DNA of 64,000 nucleotides from Vibrio sp. Of7-15 (GTDB lineage Bacteria > Pseudomonadota > Gammaproteobacteria > Enterobacterales > Vibrionaceae), in assembly GCF_022347565.1 (NCBI RefSeq), contig NZ_JAKRGH010000020.1, positions 1 through 64,000 of the forward strand. Reading direction: 5' to 3'. Positions 50,849 to 61,060 of this stretch are shown one piece after another. The stretch's first letter is position 1, and each line of letters starts with the position of its first letter. Made by a program: the position numbers and the translations under genes. The notes under the pieces are model-generated. The model was not told the origin of the DNA. It saw only the letters and a program-made list of their open reading frames with translations, and did not search any database.

Positions 50849-51760
50849 TTACGCCGATTCCTTACGAAGTAGTGGGATACGAATGTGTTCAACAGGAACC
50901 TTAGTTAGGAATATACCGCTCAGTAGTGGCAGCAGCATAAAAATAGATTCTTGTGAAATAGAGGCTCCGGACACAACCGCTGATAAACTGAGTGCGACTA
51001 ATGGAAAAATTAAGAAACAGATAGAAGCGGTGAATGGCGTCGAAATTTGCCCTAATTTGAAGTAGGCAACAATGCCGCCAACGCTAGCAAAGATACCAAG
51101 ATAAATAACGGCGGACAGGGATTCAAACGTGACCGCAGCTAGATTTATTTCTTCAAAATTGAATGACACGATAAATAGTAAGACAGCAGCAATTAAGCTT
51201 GGTAGTGCGTTGTAGGTGATCACTTGAATATCTTTACAGTGTCTTTGCACCATAACGTACATCATAGCGTGCATTATTACAGCACCAGCTAATGCCATAG
51301 AGCCCACAATGTAATCTTCCCCGCCAATGCTCATTTCACTAAAGAGAATAATACACAAGCTGCTTACAGCGATGAACAAACCAACCAGCTGGTGGCGTGC
51401 TAAACGTAAGCCTAAAAAGGCACTGGACGTGATCATGACGGCGATTGGCATATTGGCAAAAATGATAGAAGCGAGACCAGATGAGATGTACTGCTCGCCA
51501 AAAATCATTAAGGTAAATGGGATCGCAAAATAGAATACCGCCGTGATCAGCATCCACTTTTTCTTACCAGAAGGGAAGAGCAATGGCTGCTTAAAGACTT
51601 TTGCTAATAGCACTAAAATCGGCGCTGCGATTAAAAAACGCATTCCAGTGGCTAAAATAGGTGGAATAGTATGGACTGCAATTTCCATCGCCATCCAGGT
51701 TGTTCCCCAAATTAAACAAACTGAAAAAAATAATAAACTTGGTAAGTACTTCTTATTCAT
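50849..51760 (-). CDS. EamA-family (DMT) transporter
   Basis: A 303-aa protein with ten membrane helices in two EamA halves (FFSVCLIWGTTWMAMEIAV at the start of the first, GAVIMHAMMYVMVQRH of the second). Members export amino acids, metabolites or drugs. The ATG at 51760 has GGAAA upstream and is chosen over an earlier in-frame ATG. Substrate unknown. It converges with umuC with 15 bp between. Confidence 0.82.
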   Translation of the reverse strand: MNKKYLPSLLFFSVCLIWGTTWMAMEIAVHTIPPILATGMRFLIAAPILVLLAKVFKQPLLFPSGKKKWMLITAVFYFAIPFTLMIFGEQYISSGLASIIFANMPIAVMITSSAFLGLRLARHQLVGLFIAVSSLCIILFSEMSIGGEDYIVGSMALAGAVIMHAMMYVMVQRHCKDIQVITYNALPSLIAAVLLFIVSFNFEEINLAAVTFESLSAVIYLGIFASVGGIVAYFKLGQISTPFTASICFLIFPLVALSLSAVVSGASISQESIFMLLPLLSGIFLTKVPVEHIRIPLLRKESA

Positions 51761-51970
51761 GATTATTTTCCATTTATACATCTCGTGAAATTCACATTAG
51801 ATATAAAAAGTGAGAATTATTGTTGTTTTGATTTTGTGATGAGGAATATACGTGCTTCAAAGGAGAATAACTTTTCTAAATTTTAATTTTATCAATAAGA
51901 ACTTAGAAAAATTTTCTCCCTAGTGGATGATATGGGGAATAATAAGTGGCTATGGGTGAGTAGTGAGAGG

Positions 51971-52753
51971 TTATGGGAAGTGATGAATAAGGTGTTCTTC
52001 AATGATCTCGTCAATATCTCCATCGATATGCATTCTTTCTAGTATCTGATTGAAACGATCAACCTGAGATAAACAAGGAGACTGTTTAGAAAACAGAGCA
52101 TAAACATTATTGGAAGAGACAGGGGTAGGTAAAGCGGTAATCTGATCTTGATAATGATGCTGAGCTATATTGCCAAGGCCGTCGTAGTAGCCCCAAACTG
52201 CATAGTCTACTTTGCCTTGCAATAGCAGCTTTAACATGGCTAATGTATTGTTATTCTCGTTAATATGAAGGTTTTTCTTAGCATAGTCATCAAAACCTTG
52301 GCCATAGCTGCCTCCCATTGGCCGAACACCTATCAGCCCTTTTAAGTCAGATAAATCATAAAACGGAAATTCTTTCCCCTTTTTTACAAAAATACGAATC
52401 TCATCAACGGTAATGGCATTACTGTACTGATATTTTTTGGCTCTTTCATCGTTATAGTAAGCGCCAGTAAGAACATCCAGTTTCCCTATCTCTAAGTCGT
52501 TTAAGAGCCGTTTCCATGGGATAATGGGTTGTTGTTTTACTTCAACTCCTATCTCATTGAATATATTGGTAATAATAGTGGGGACAACCCCCGTAAGCCT
52601 GTTGTTCTCATAATAAGAAACAGGGATCCAGCCTTTTGCACCATTCATGCTGATTGTTATGCACTTGGTATGGGCTAGTAAAGGTGCGGAAAAAGCGCCA
52701 AATAACACGAAAACAGTTAATGCCTTCATTTTATTCGCTATGTAGGAGGTCAT
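51971..52753 (-). CDS. Periplasmic family-3 solute-binding protein, second of a pair
   Basis: A 260-aa protein with a signal peptide (MKALTVFVLFGAFSAPLLAHT region) and a type II binding fold: GWIPVSYYENNRLTGVVPTIITNIFNEIG, PWKRLLNDLEIGKLDVLTGAYYN. Its ATG at 52753 overlaps the stop of the gene before it (ATGA), so the pair are coupled. An alternative ATG is at 52729. No permease is present. Confidence 0.78.
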   Translation of the reverse strand: MTSYIANKMKALTVFVLFGAFSAPLLAHTKCITISMNGAKGWIPVSYYENNRLTGVVPTIITNIFNEIGVEVKQQPIIPWKRLLNDLEIGKLDVLTGAYYNDERAKKYQYSNAITVDEIRIFVKKGKEFPFYDLSDLKGLIGVRPMGGSYGQGFDDYAKKNLHINENNNTLAMLKLLLQGKVDYAVWGYYDGLGNIAQHHYQDQITALPTPVSSNNVYALFSKQSPCLSQVDRFNQILERMHIDGDIDEIIEEHLIHHFP

Positions 52754-53544
52754 TCTGAGCCAAACCATTGCTGTTGTATCTCTTTAAGTCGACCACTTTT
52801 TATTAATATTTGTTTGCCTTTATCAAAATCACTTAACAGTTTGGGGCCTAGTGGGTTTGTTTTGAGGGAAACCAAATACTCCCGAGAAGAGTCAAAAGAG
52901 GGAAGTTTACGGTATTTTTTATTCCAACCATGCTGTTTTAATAAATAGTCCCAATTAAACTCGTAGCCTAAAAATCCGCTAATACGTTTATTATCAAGCA
53001 TTAAAAAACCATTCATTATGTTGCTTACTTCATGTCGTTTTATTTGGTGAGCCGCTTCCCATTTGTCGCCATAGTTAAAGCCTCTTTTTATGCCAACGAC
53101 AAGGTTGTTAAAAGATTCTAGCCCAGTCCACTGGATTGGGTTATCTTTGGTAACATAAACCAGAAATTTAGCTTCATTAATAGATTCCTTCGAATAATCA
53201 AAGACTTTTAACCTTTCTGAGTTTTTCCCAGCTGGAAATAGAATATCCACTTTTCCGATTTCTACGTATTTAACGGCTCTTGGCCAAGGAGTTACAGTTA
53301 GCTGGATGGTATACCCCATAATATGGAAGCTTTCCCGTAATACATCCCAGCTATACCCTGTAAAAAAGCTCACATCTGAGCCAGGGGGAAGAGTTGTCAT
53401 TATAGGGGCGTTGTTCTCATGATTAATAAAACAGAAAGGAGGGTAATCTCCTAGCGTTGCCACAGAGACCACTTTTTCATTCGATTGAGCGATGAAGCTA
53501 GTAAGTAATAGAGCTAACGCAAGAATGTACCACCGTGTATTCAT
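52750..53544 (-). CDS. Periplasmic family-3 solute-binding protein, first of a pair
   Basis: A 264-aa protein with a signal peptide (WYILALALLLTSFIAQS) and binding-fold pieces GDYPPFCFINHEN, YSWDVLRESFHIMG, TPWPRAVKYVEIGKVDILFPAGK. It is paralogous to its downstream partner. GGGAGAG precedes the ATG. Both genes likely form one transcript. Ligand unknown; a signalling role is possible. Confidence 0.8.
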   Translation of the reverse strand: MNTRWYILALALLLTSFIAQSNEKVVSVATLGDYPPFCFINHENNAPIMTTLPPGSDVSFFTGYSWDVLRESFHIMGYTIQLTVTPWPRAVKYVEIGKVDILFPAGKNSERLKVFDYSKESINEAKFLVYVTKDNPIQWTGLESFNNLVVGIKRGFNYGDKWEAAHQIKRHEVSNIMNGFLMLDNKRISGFLGYEFNWDYLLKQHGWNKKYRKLPSFDSSREYLVSLKTNPLGPKLLSDFDKGKQILIKSGRLKEIQQQWFGSE

Positions 53545-53768
53545 TGTGCTCTCCCTGGCTCATTATTGCAGAACAACATGCATTTATTCTTGATAACAAA
53601 TTTGGCCCCAATATAGATGGTTACTTAAAGTATGGTCGCTTTTTAGTCACTGTCGGTTTTATTTGTGTAAGAGTAAAAACACCCGTGGTTTTAGGCTTCA
53701 CGAGTGGCAGAAAAATCATTAAAATTAGTGCCTTCTTGATTTAAGCATTAAGTATTAAAAGGTTTATT

Positions 53769-54047
53769 ATGATTCACATTGGCTGGCTTGTTTTTGCAGC
53801 TGTTATTGCTCCTATTCTTGTGGGTTTGTTTGTGTTTTTTATCGGGAAAAAAACGTCTTCAAAATACGAGCAACAGCAGAATGAGCGTAAGGCATACAAG
53901 GTACTACGAGATGGATTTTTGCAAAAATACCTCCAGGATGAGGAAGTAAACAGTCAAAATCCGGCATTGAAAAAAATGTTTGAAGTGATTGCGCAAGATA
54001 GGCAGGTTGATCCTGTGCAGCTAGAACGCGCCATTCGGTTAATGTAA
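53769..54047 (+). CDS. Small membrane protein, 92 aa
   Basis: A protein with one N-terminal helix (about 5-27, WLVFAAVIAPILVGLFVFFIGKK) and a basic, helical cytoplasmic part (NERKAYKVLRDGFLQKYLQDEE, LERAIRLM). No family recognised. It starts at an ATG after AGGTTT. It lies just before tpm. Confidence 0.6.
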   Translation: MIHIGWLVFAAVIAPILVGLFVFFIGKKTSSKYEQQQNERKAYKVLRDGFLQKYLQDEEVNSQNPALKKMFEVIAQDRQVDPVQLERAIRLM

Positions 54048-54119
54048 CTGCTGTTGATTGTATTCAGTCTTTAATGATTTAATTAACACTTAAATACAGC
54101 AGCAAGTAGAAGGAAAAAA

Positions 54120-54764
54120 ATGGAAGCTGAATTTTGGCATAGCAAATGGGCAGCAAACGCAATTGGCTTTCATTTGGATGAAACGAATGCTGCATTAATT
54201 AATTATTGGCATCATGTGCAACCCAAACGTGAAGACAAAGTATTGGTCCCACTGTGTGGTAAATCGCTAGATTTGGATTGGTTAGCACAAAGACATGATT
54301 CCGTGATTGGTGTGGAGCTGAGTGACATCGCAGTAAAGGCGTTTTTTGCAGAGCAGCTGTACACGCCGTTGGTGACTCAGTTAAATAATCACCATGTGAT
54401 GTACGAATTTGATGAGTTGACCATTTATTCCGGTGATTTCTTCTCTGCGCCTCTTGAACCTGTTGAATTGGTGTACGATCGTGCGGCCTTGGTGGCGTTA
54501 CCAGAATCAATGCGCAAAGAGTACGTGGAGAAAGTGCTGAGTAATTTGAAATCAGGTGGACGCATGCTGCTGGTGACATTAGATTATGACCAGCAAGAAT
54601 TAGCAGGGCCTCCATTTTCTGTGCCTGCTGTGGATGTACACGAACTCTTTTCTGAGTGTGAGGTGACACACTTATATCGTGATGACGCCGATGAATCTCA
54701 CCCTCGTATTAAAAAAGGGTTGAGCCGTTTCGCAGAAGAAGTGTGGTTGATTGAAAAACCATAA
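54120..54764 (+). CDS. tpm: Thiopurine S-methyltransferase
   Basis: A 214-aa SAM-dependent methyltransferase. Family features include [34 protein letters not shown] (SAM motif I), [17 protein letters not shown], and [15 protein letters not shown]. Bacterial Tpm methylates thiopurines, selenite and tellurite derivatives, and gives resistance to tellurite. AGAAGGAAAAAA precedes the ATG. A strong terminator follows. Confidence 0.9.
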   Translation: MEAEFWHSKWAANAIGFHLDETNAALINYWHHVQPKREDKVLVPLCGKSLDLDWLAQRHDSVIGVELSDIAVKAFFAEQLYTPLVTQLNNHHVMYEFDELTIYSGDFFSAPLEPVELVYDRAALVALPESMRKEYVEKVLSNLKSGGRMLLVTLDYDQQELAGPPFSVPAVDVHELFSECEVTHLYRDDADESHPRIKKGLSRFAEEVWLIEKP

Positions 54765-54780
54765 CCTAAAGAAATAAAGA

Positions 54781-54811
54781 CTGCCAGCATCACGCTGGCA
54801 GCCTTGTTTTT
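54781..54811 (+). terminator. Terminator of tpm
   Basis: CTGCCAGC/GCTGGCAG with a 5-nt loop followed by CCTTGTTTTT. Confidence 0.8.
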
Positions 54812-54833
54812 AGCCTCGCTGACTTGGCTTAAT

Positions 54834-56009
54834 TTAATAGATCACCTTGATCTTTGAGGCGCTATCAATGGCAGCTTCAATGGCGGTTTCTATATTGTCG
54901 CGGCGGGTAAGTGCCACACCTAAACGGCGGCGGCCATTAATGTCTGGCTTAGCGAATAAGCGAACTTGGGTCTGAGGCTGTACAAGTGCTGCCCCTAAAC
55001 CATCAAAGCGAATGTTTTCAGAAACACCTTCACCAAGTACTACCGCAGAAGCGGATGGCCCATACTGCACGATGCTGCTTACTGGTAAACCTGTGAAGGC
55101 TCGAACGTGCAGAGCGAACTCAGACATGTCTTGAGAGACTAAGGTCACAAGGCCAGTGTCATGTGGGCGAGGAGAGACTTCATTGAAGTAGACTTTATCC
55201 CCTTTTATGAAAAGCTCAACACCAAATAAACCGTAGCCACCGAGTGCAGTTACGACTTTTTGAGCAACGTGTTGTGCTTCTTGTAAAGCGGCTTCTGACA
55301 TGGCTTGTGGCTGCCAAGACTCGCGGTAGTCACCATCTTCTTGTCGGTGACCAATAGGGGCACAAAAATGTACGCCATCTACAGCGCTGACAGTGAGTAA
55401 GGAAATTTCATAATCGAAGTCCACAAACCCTTCAACAATGACTCGGCCTGCGCCGGTTCGGCCACCATCTTGAGCGTAATCCCATGCTTTTTTAACGTCA
55501 GCTTCAGATTTGATCACGCTTTGACCTTTACCTGAAGAACTCATGATAGGTTTTACAACACATGGTGTACCAACAAATTCAACTGCCGCCGTAAAGTCTT
55601 CGAAAGTGTCAGCAAACTTAAAAGGTGAGGTTGCAATGTTGAGTTCTTCGGCCGCTAAGCGACGGATACCTTCGCGGTTCATTGTTAACTTGGTGGCGTT
55701 GGCGGTAGGCACCACATTTAAACCTTGCTGTTCAAGTTCAACCAGCTTATCTGTCGCAATGGCTTCAATTTCTGGCACTACGTAGTGGGGTTTTTCCAGT
55801 GCAATCACGGTAGTTAATGCATCACCATCGAGCATATCAATAACATGACTGCGGTGAGCAACTTGCATGGCAGGTGCATCAGCATAACGATCTACAGCAA
55901 TCACTTCTAAACCAAGACGCTGACATTCAATGGCGACTTCTTTACCAAGTTCACCAGAGCCTAATAACAAAACACGGGTTGAATCAGTACGGGTTGCAGA
56001 ACCAAACAT
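54834..56009 (-). CDS. purT: Formate-dependent GAR transformylase (PurT)
   Basis: A 391-aa ATP-grasp enzyme nearly colinear with E. coli PurT. Visible are [21 protein letters not shown] near the start, [51 protein letters not shown] (nucleotide loop), [20 protein letters not shown] and [10 protein letters not shown]. It formylates glycinamide ribonucleotide with formate and ATP in purine synthesis. The ATG at 56009 matches the E. coli start and has AGGAAG before it. A PurR box lies upstream. Confidence 0.95.
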   Translation of the reverse strand: MFGSATRTDSTRVLLLGSGELGKEVAIECQRLGLEVIAVDRYADAPAMQVAHRSHVIDMLDGDALTTVIALEKPHYVVPEIEAIATDKLVELEQQGLNVVPTANATKLTMNREGIRRLAAEELNIATSPFKFADTFEDFTAAVEFVGTPCVVKPIMSSSGKGQSVIKSEADVKKAWDYAQDGGRTGAGRVIVEGFVDFDYEISLLTVSAVDGVHFCAPIGHRQEDGDYRESWQPQAMSEAALQEAQHVAQKVVTALGGYGLFGVELFIKGDKVYFNEVSPRPHDTGLVTLVSQDMSEFALHVRAFTGLPVSSIVQYGPSASAVVLGEGVSENIRFDGLGAALVQPQTQVRLFAKPDINGRRRLGVALTRRDNIETAIEAAIDSASKIKVIY

Positions 56010-56065
56010 GGAATGGCTTCCTATATCGAAAGAAATTGGCGGCATCATACTGCTTTTTTAGGTAA

Positions 56066-56081
56066 AGGCAAACGTTTGCGT
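56066..56081 (-). promoter_or_regulatory. PurR box of purT
   Basis: AGGCAAACGTTTGCGT is a near-perfect 16-bp PUR box (consensus ACGCAAACGTTTGCGT), 57 bp upstream of the chosen purT start. Confidence 0.85.
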
Positions 56082-56133
56082 GTTAATCCATAAAATAAAA
56101 GTGGAATAGGTGTGTTATGCCCCTTAATGATGG

Positions 56134-56550
56134 CTAACCACAACGTTCTTTCATTAAAGAAAGCCCAAAGGTGAAACATTGTCGCCAAGCATATTCAACT
56201 TGCGGAGTGTATTTGGGATCACATTGCGATACAGAAGCGAGTAAACATTCAAACCAGATGTCCATGTCTTTGGCGGTGAGCCCTAAACCATTTTTGCCAT
56301 GACGATCACCTAACTGCTCGATATGACTTTGAGCTTCATTAGAAAAGGTGGCCATCATGATGCACAGAAAGGAAGCGTGCAGCATTTTCTTTTGCCGTTT
56401 CATGTCTACACCCTCAAAGAGCTTTCTAAAGGTGGTGTTTTCATGCCATAGCAGTTCATAGAATACGTCTAAGAAATGGCCACTGCTCTGACAGCGTTGG
56501 TAGCTGTCATTAAAAATTTCGTGGATTTGGCTCTGCGAAAGTCGTTCCAT
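56134..56550 (-). CDS. Globin-fold protein
   Basis: A 138-aa all-helical protein. The sequence IHEIFNDSYQRCQSSGHFLDVFYELLWHEN, FRKLFEGVDMKRQKKMLHASF and SFLCIMMATFSN follow the helix pattern of single-domain bacterial globins and of the FHb/globin-coupled sensor core. His84-equivalent proximal heme ligand is not certain. It lies just upstream of the MshQ-like gene but on the other strand. Possible NO or oxygen handling, unproven. Confidence 0.55.
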   Translation of the reverse strand: MERLSQSQIHEIFNDSYQRCQSSGHFLDVFYELLWHENTTFRKLFEGVDMKRQKKMLHASFLCIMMATFSNEAQSHIEQLGDRHGKNGLGLTAKDMDIWFECLLASVSQCDPKYTPQVEYAWRQCFTFGLSLMKERCG

Positions 56551-56767
56551 GATTAACGCCCCAAACAAATAATCAGGTAGGAGGAATAGGAAAATTTACT
56601 TAATGTTATGTATTGATATTAGCACTTTATGACTTCAATTGAGGGAGAGCTCAGTCGTATTTTGGTGCTTCAACTACACTCACATCAGAGCTCTTATTAC
56701 ACATGAGGGCCTTACAGTAAAAATGAAAAATGTGTTTGGGCTCTGGTAGTAAGTGGTAGGGGTCATT

Positions 56768-59700
56768 ATGAAGTGGTATCTTCAGTGTTTCTGCGGATTA
56801 TTCTTTTATTGTTTGCTTGGTTCTGTTCAGGCGACTCAATTTGAGTTTGGTCGACTACGGGTTTCAAACTGCATTACGCCAACAGACCCATCAGAGTGTG
56901 TGATCACGTTTACCCAAACTTATTCCCAAACCCCTTTAGTTTTTCTAATGCCGACCATCACGCAAGATGGTGAAAATTTACCTTCGAGTATACGGTTACT
57001 GTCGACGAGCAAGACTCAAGCTGAAGTTCGTCAAATTATTGCGCCCCATCATGCACAGATGAAAGGGGTACCATTTAAGCAAGTTGTCATGACTGATATT
57101 GATTATTTTGTGGTTGAACCAGGGGTATTAAAGCTTTCTTCCGGAGCACAAATTGTCGCGGGTCGTTTTGATACACGGCAAAGTATCCGGTATAGCAAAA
57201 AAAAGAAGGAGGTCGTAGGAGGCTTTCAAACTATTTTATTTGACTCTTTTGGTTTGAAAAAATTTGACCCATGGCGAGGTGATGTAAATGCGGTTCCGGG
57301 AGTATTAACGCAAATACAATCGACCAATAATACCTACGCAAGTGACGATCCTAGTGGTCACTATCAACGGGGGCAGCCTCAATGGATGACTACGGTTTCG
57401 ACAGAGGTGAATTTCGAATCCTTTAAGGTTGCGATTGAACTGTCGGAAGCAAAAGGCAGTGCGGTAACAGTGGCTGAAACTGTTGGCTTTGTAGCGGGGG
57501 TGGGCAGTGGTTATGTGGAAGGTAAAAAGTTTTGGCTAGGGCACGGTGAAACGGAACACACGTTGGAGCAAGAAGAAGTGGTCTATACCCCCGTTAATAT
57601 GGAGTGTGAAGCCTTTTCTGATATCCCGATCACGCTAAAGGAGCCTCCGATTATGGTTGCGGCGAAAAACTCACGAAATGGCACCAATGGGGGTTGGCTT
57701 CGTCGTTGTCATTTGGAAACTGGGCGAGTGAGTTTTGTGGTCGAAGAAGACATGGATAGTGATAAAGAGCGCAGACATTATTGGGAAAAAGTCGGTTACT
57801 TTATTTTTGAGTCGCAAGCGGTAGCGCCCATTTGTGAGCGTTTTCCGAGTGCAGTACAAACTTGGAAAGGAAACACAGGGGGGAGGTTGTACATTGCTAA
57901 TGATGGCCAAGTTGAAAATGCAGGATTAGTAGATGGTCGGCGCTATGTGGGGTTTGAACCTTCTTCTGTAGATGACATTAATAAATCCGGTTGTAGTCAC
58001 ACTGAGTGTTTTGGTGATAGTGGTTTGATGGTCGATAAGCCAAACTTGCCTGACTTTGAAGCGCCCACGGATCCCAGTTTAGAAAATGTGGTGGTCAACA
58101 CAGGTAATCGTATTTTTCAAAATAGTGAACATATAGGTTCCTTCACCGTCGATGTGGGGTCAACGGCTACTTTTAAAACAGGTACTTACTGGATAGATAG
58201 CATTAATGCGCTTGGGCATATCAATGTACCAAAAGGCGAGAAGGTGATTATTAACACCAAGGGGCTCGCACTCAGTAAAGGAAGCCATTTTGTGGCAGAA
58301 GACGCTGGTGATCTGGTGGTGATTGTTCATAATTTAGCGTTCTCTTATACCAGTGTGATTTTTAACTGGGTGAACTTGGCCAATAATGCTGTGTTTAAAG
58401 GGCTGCTTTACAGTGAATCTAACGTGGAGTTAAGTAATGGCTCTATTATTGAAGGGGCGGTGACTGCACTTCAGGTAAGTATTCATAATAATGCGAAAAT
58501 TATTGGTGCAGGGCATTGCTTTGAGCCGCCTCAACGTTTGGAGTTGGTACTTGAACCTAATAGCGGAAGAGGCTTTTCTTGTACTGGCGTGAATGTGTCT
58601 TTACTGGTACGAGACAGCAATTCGAAAGAAGACACTGACTTTAGCGGTGACATTACGGTGGAGCTGAATACGGACTCAGAGATTGGTGCTTGCCTTGTGA
58701 AATTAGGGGAAAGACCCAATGCGCGTTGTGGGGAATCTGGGCAGCCCCGAAGATTCACGTTTAAATACCCGCAAGACAAAGATTTAACGTTATACAGTAA
58801 GTACGCAGGAAAGGTGTATTTAAACGCTGCTGCCGCAAATGACGGTAACCTTAGTGTACAAAAAGCGGGGCCTTATCAGTTTTTAGCAAAAGGTTTTTTA
58901 CTGAATAGCCGGTTAGATGTGGATGGTGTGGATGGGGGCCAAATCTCCGAACGTGGGTATGGGGTAACAATACAAGTCGTGTCATCTGGAAATGATTCAC
59001 TTAGTTGTGATCCAGTAGAAAGCTACACTTCAACAGCTGTACCGATTTCATTTACACGTACCATTCAGGGTGATCAGACACATGCAGGAAAATTCACGAT
59101 AACGGAACCTGGCACTGAGCACGTGATTACGTCAAATAAGGTGATTAATATCGATTTTGAGAAGGGCGTTGGCAAAACACCATTAATTGGAAAATACACA
59201 GAAGCTGGTACTGCATTGTTATCTGCAAGTGGACCTGCGGTGTGTGAAGCCAGTGGTTGCGATGCTTCGGTCCGTATTCCTTCTAATTCATTGCCTTTGT
59301 ATCACCGGCCTTACTATTTAGCCATATGCGATGCGACAGATCCTAATTCTCCTATGAGTTATGGTACGTCTGAAGGGGGAGCTGGGTTAGTGGCCTCAGG
59401 TGTAAAAGCGGGCTTTAGTATTAAAGCGATCCCTTGGTTATCACCAGCTGTAAGTAGTTCGGCTGCCTCGTTAGCCAGTGCTTCAGGTTCTTTATCTGCT
59501 AGTGTCGGTGCAAGTTATAAAGCGTTTGCGGAATCTTTTTGTGGGGCCAGAGCCTTAAAAGCGTACAAAGGTTCTGGTGGTATTGGCGTTAGCGTTCACT
59601 CGCCAGCACCCAATGGGCGTTTAGGCAATGTAACTTTAGATATTTCATCAAGGCCGAATGTTGGTATTTACGCAAGCAGTGTTATTTGGGACGAAGTCGG

Positions 59701-60799
59701 AAGTTTGTTGTTTAAGGTCAGTAAAAGGGATTATTTAGTGGCAGGACTGAATATTCCGGAAGCGAGCTTTATTGCTGGTCGTTTTTATCCTCATCACTTA
59801 ACTATTAACTCAAACCTTTGGGCTTATCCAGCCAATCAAACTGGGTTTGCGTATATGGGGCAGACTTTTATTCATTCGATGGAAGTTGAAGCGCGAAATT
59901 TTAGCCAAAGTGCGACAAGAAACTATGGCTTTTTTACTGATTCATTAAAAGCCAGTTTGAGTTTCCTCGTCACTAACGGTACTGATGAAGCCAATAATGA
60001 TCTATCCGCTCGTATTGAAAACTTTTCGGCGTACTCGTGGGGAGGGGAAATGTGGAATAAGCGTGGGGATACGTCTCAGATGGCCCAGACGATGAGTGAT
60101 TTTGTATTTAATCGATTAGTTCATCCTGATACAGCGGGCGCAACAACAGCTGATGGTCCATTTAATAGTGCTAATAGTGCTTATGGTTTGTATGTATCAG
60201 AGTCGCTTGATCCGACGGATTTTGAAACTTTGGATATCACCGTAAGGCGTCAAGATGGCACATCCAACTTGGGTAGCCGTTTTACGTCAGTTGCGGATGT
60301 TCGTTACGGAAGAATGCGGTTTGATTCAGGTAGTGGTCAGGTTCAAACCAATATTTCTGCGCCTTTACAGGTGGAATTTTGGGATGGCGGTGAATTTATC
60401 GTTAATAGCGCAGATAACCGAGCCAATTTTGATGGTGCTGACTACTGTAAGTTAACCATGCAACCTGCGGGAAGCGGAAATTCAGGGTCGTTGCTATCAG
60501 GGGCTGCTACGGTTTCTATTGGAGAGTCGGGTGTGCTGTCAGCCAATGCAGATCCTGATGATGCAAATTTAAGAGAGCAAGTCCGCCTATGGTTGCGTTT
60601 GTCGGCTTCCCCGCAAAGTACAGAGTCTGGAGTCACGTGTTTTGGAACCGTGCCAACAGGAACGAATATTCAACATCAGCCGTGGCTACAGTTTAATTGG
60701 CGCAATGTAGGTGATGAAGATCCCTCTGGTATTTTCAGCTTTGGCGTGTACCGAGGGAATGATCGGGTTATTTATCGAGGAGAACCGAATATTCGTTAG
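56768..60799 (+). CDS. MshQ-like surface protein, DUF6701 C-terminus
   Basis: A 1343-aa exported protein with a signal peptide (CGLFFYCLLGSVQA). Residues about 25-130 form a Cys-containing beta domain (FEFGRLRVSN, VFLMPTITQDGENLP) like an H-type lectin. Middle parts include a beta-solenoid region (WIDSINALGHINVPKGEKV, SIIEGAVTALQVSIHNNAK). The last 450 residues (GFAYMGQTFIHSMEVEARN, FQF-type VRYGRMRFDSGSG, FSFGVYRGNDRVIYRGE) match the DUF6701 region of MshQ, the large accessory of MSHA pili. No other msh genes are in the window, so it is orphan. RBS AGGGG before ATG 56768. Confidence 0.8.
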   Translation: MKWYLQCFCGLFFYCLLGSVQATQFEFGRLRVSNCITPTDPSECVITFTQTYSQTPLVFLMPTITQDGENLPSSIRLLSTSKTQAEVRQIIAPHHAQMKGVPFKQVVMTDIDYFVVEPGVLKLSSGAQIVAGRFDTRQSIRYSKKKKEVVGGFQTILFDSFGLKKFDPWRGDVNAVPGVLTQIQSTNNTYASDDPSGHYQRGQPQWMTTVSTEVNFESFKVAIELSEAKGSAVTVAETVGFVAGVGSGYVEGKKFWLGHGETEHTLEQEEVVYTPVNMECEAFSDIPITLKEPPIMVAAKNSRNGTNGGWLRRCHLETGRVSFVVEEDMDSDKERRHYWEKVGYFIFESQAVAPICERFPSAVQTWKGNTGGRLYIANDGQVENAGLVDGRRYVGFEPSSVDDINKSGCSHTECFGDSGLMVDKPNLPDFEAPTDPSLENVVVNTGNRIFQNSEHIGSFTVDVGSTATFKTGTYWIDSINALGHINVPKGEKVIINTKGLALSKGSHFVAEDAGDLVVIVHNLAFSYTSVIFNWVNLANNAVFKGLLYSESNVELSNGSIIEGAVTALQVSIHNNAKIIGAGHCFEPPQRLELVLEPNSGRGFSCTGVNVSLLVRDSNSKEDTDFSGDITVELNTDSEIGACLVKLGERPNARCGESGQPRRFTFKYPQDKDLTLYSKYAGKVYLNAAAANDGNLSVQKAGPYQFLAKGFLLNSRLDVDGVDGGQISERGYGVTIQVVSSGNDSLSCDPVESYTSTAVPISFTRTIQGDQTHAGKFTITEPGTEHVITSNKVINIDFEKGVGKTPLIGKYTEAGTALLSASGPAVCEASGCDASVRIPSNSLPLYHRPYYLAICDATDPNSPMSYGTSEGGAGLVASGVKAGFSIKAIPWLSPAVSSSAASLASASGSLSASVGASYKAFAESFCGARALKAYKGSGGIGVSVHSPAPNGRLGNVTLDISSRPNVGIYASSVIWDEVGSLLFKVSKRDYLVAGLNIPEASFIAGRFYPHHLTINSNLWAYPANQTGFAYMGQTFIHSMEVEARNFSQSATRNYGFFTDSLKASLSFLVTNGTDEANNDLSARIENFSAYSWGGEMWNKRGDTSQMAQTMSDFVFNRLVHPDTAGATTADGPFNSANSAYGLYVSESLDPTDFETLDITVRRQDGTSNLGSRFTSVADVRYGRMRFDSGSGQVQTNISAPLQVEFWDGGEFIVNSADNRANFDGADYCKLTMQPAGSGNSGSLLSGAATVSIGESGVLSANADPDDANLREQVRLWLRLSASPQSTESGVTCFGTVPTGTNIQHQPWLQFNWRNVGDEDPSGIFSFGVYRGNDRVIYRGEPNIR

Positions 60800-61060
60800 G
60801 CGCTTAGTGATTGTATTTCCACTTTAATGTGGGAGCTTCTCTTTGCTGGAGAAAATGGCAGGTGATTTTCTTAATAAGCCACATGGAAAAATTGAGTGAA
60901 AAGTCATTTTGTACGCTTTTTATACAAAACATAGTGCATCAAATCGCATTATTTTTCGCTGTTTTTACATCTAACAGTTGCTCTATGTCTCATCAGGCGG
61001 TAACCTTGCCGACCTATAAAATTAGTCTATATTCTCCATCACACTATTAGGAATTGAATC

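Noticed and set aside
53535..53744. Possible 69-aa plus-strand protein between solute-binding and small membrane genes
   Set aside because: No ribosome site, no family, composition like non-coding DNA, and its start overlaps the solute-binding gene.
54199..54669. Long minus-strand frame inside tpm
   Set aside because: Shadow of the well-supported methyltransferase gene.
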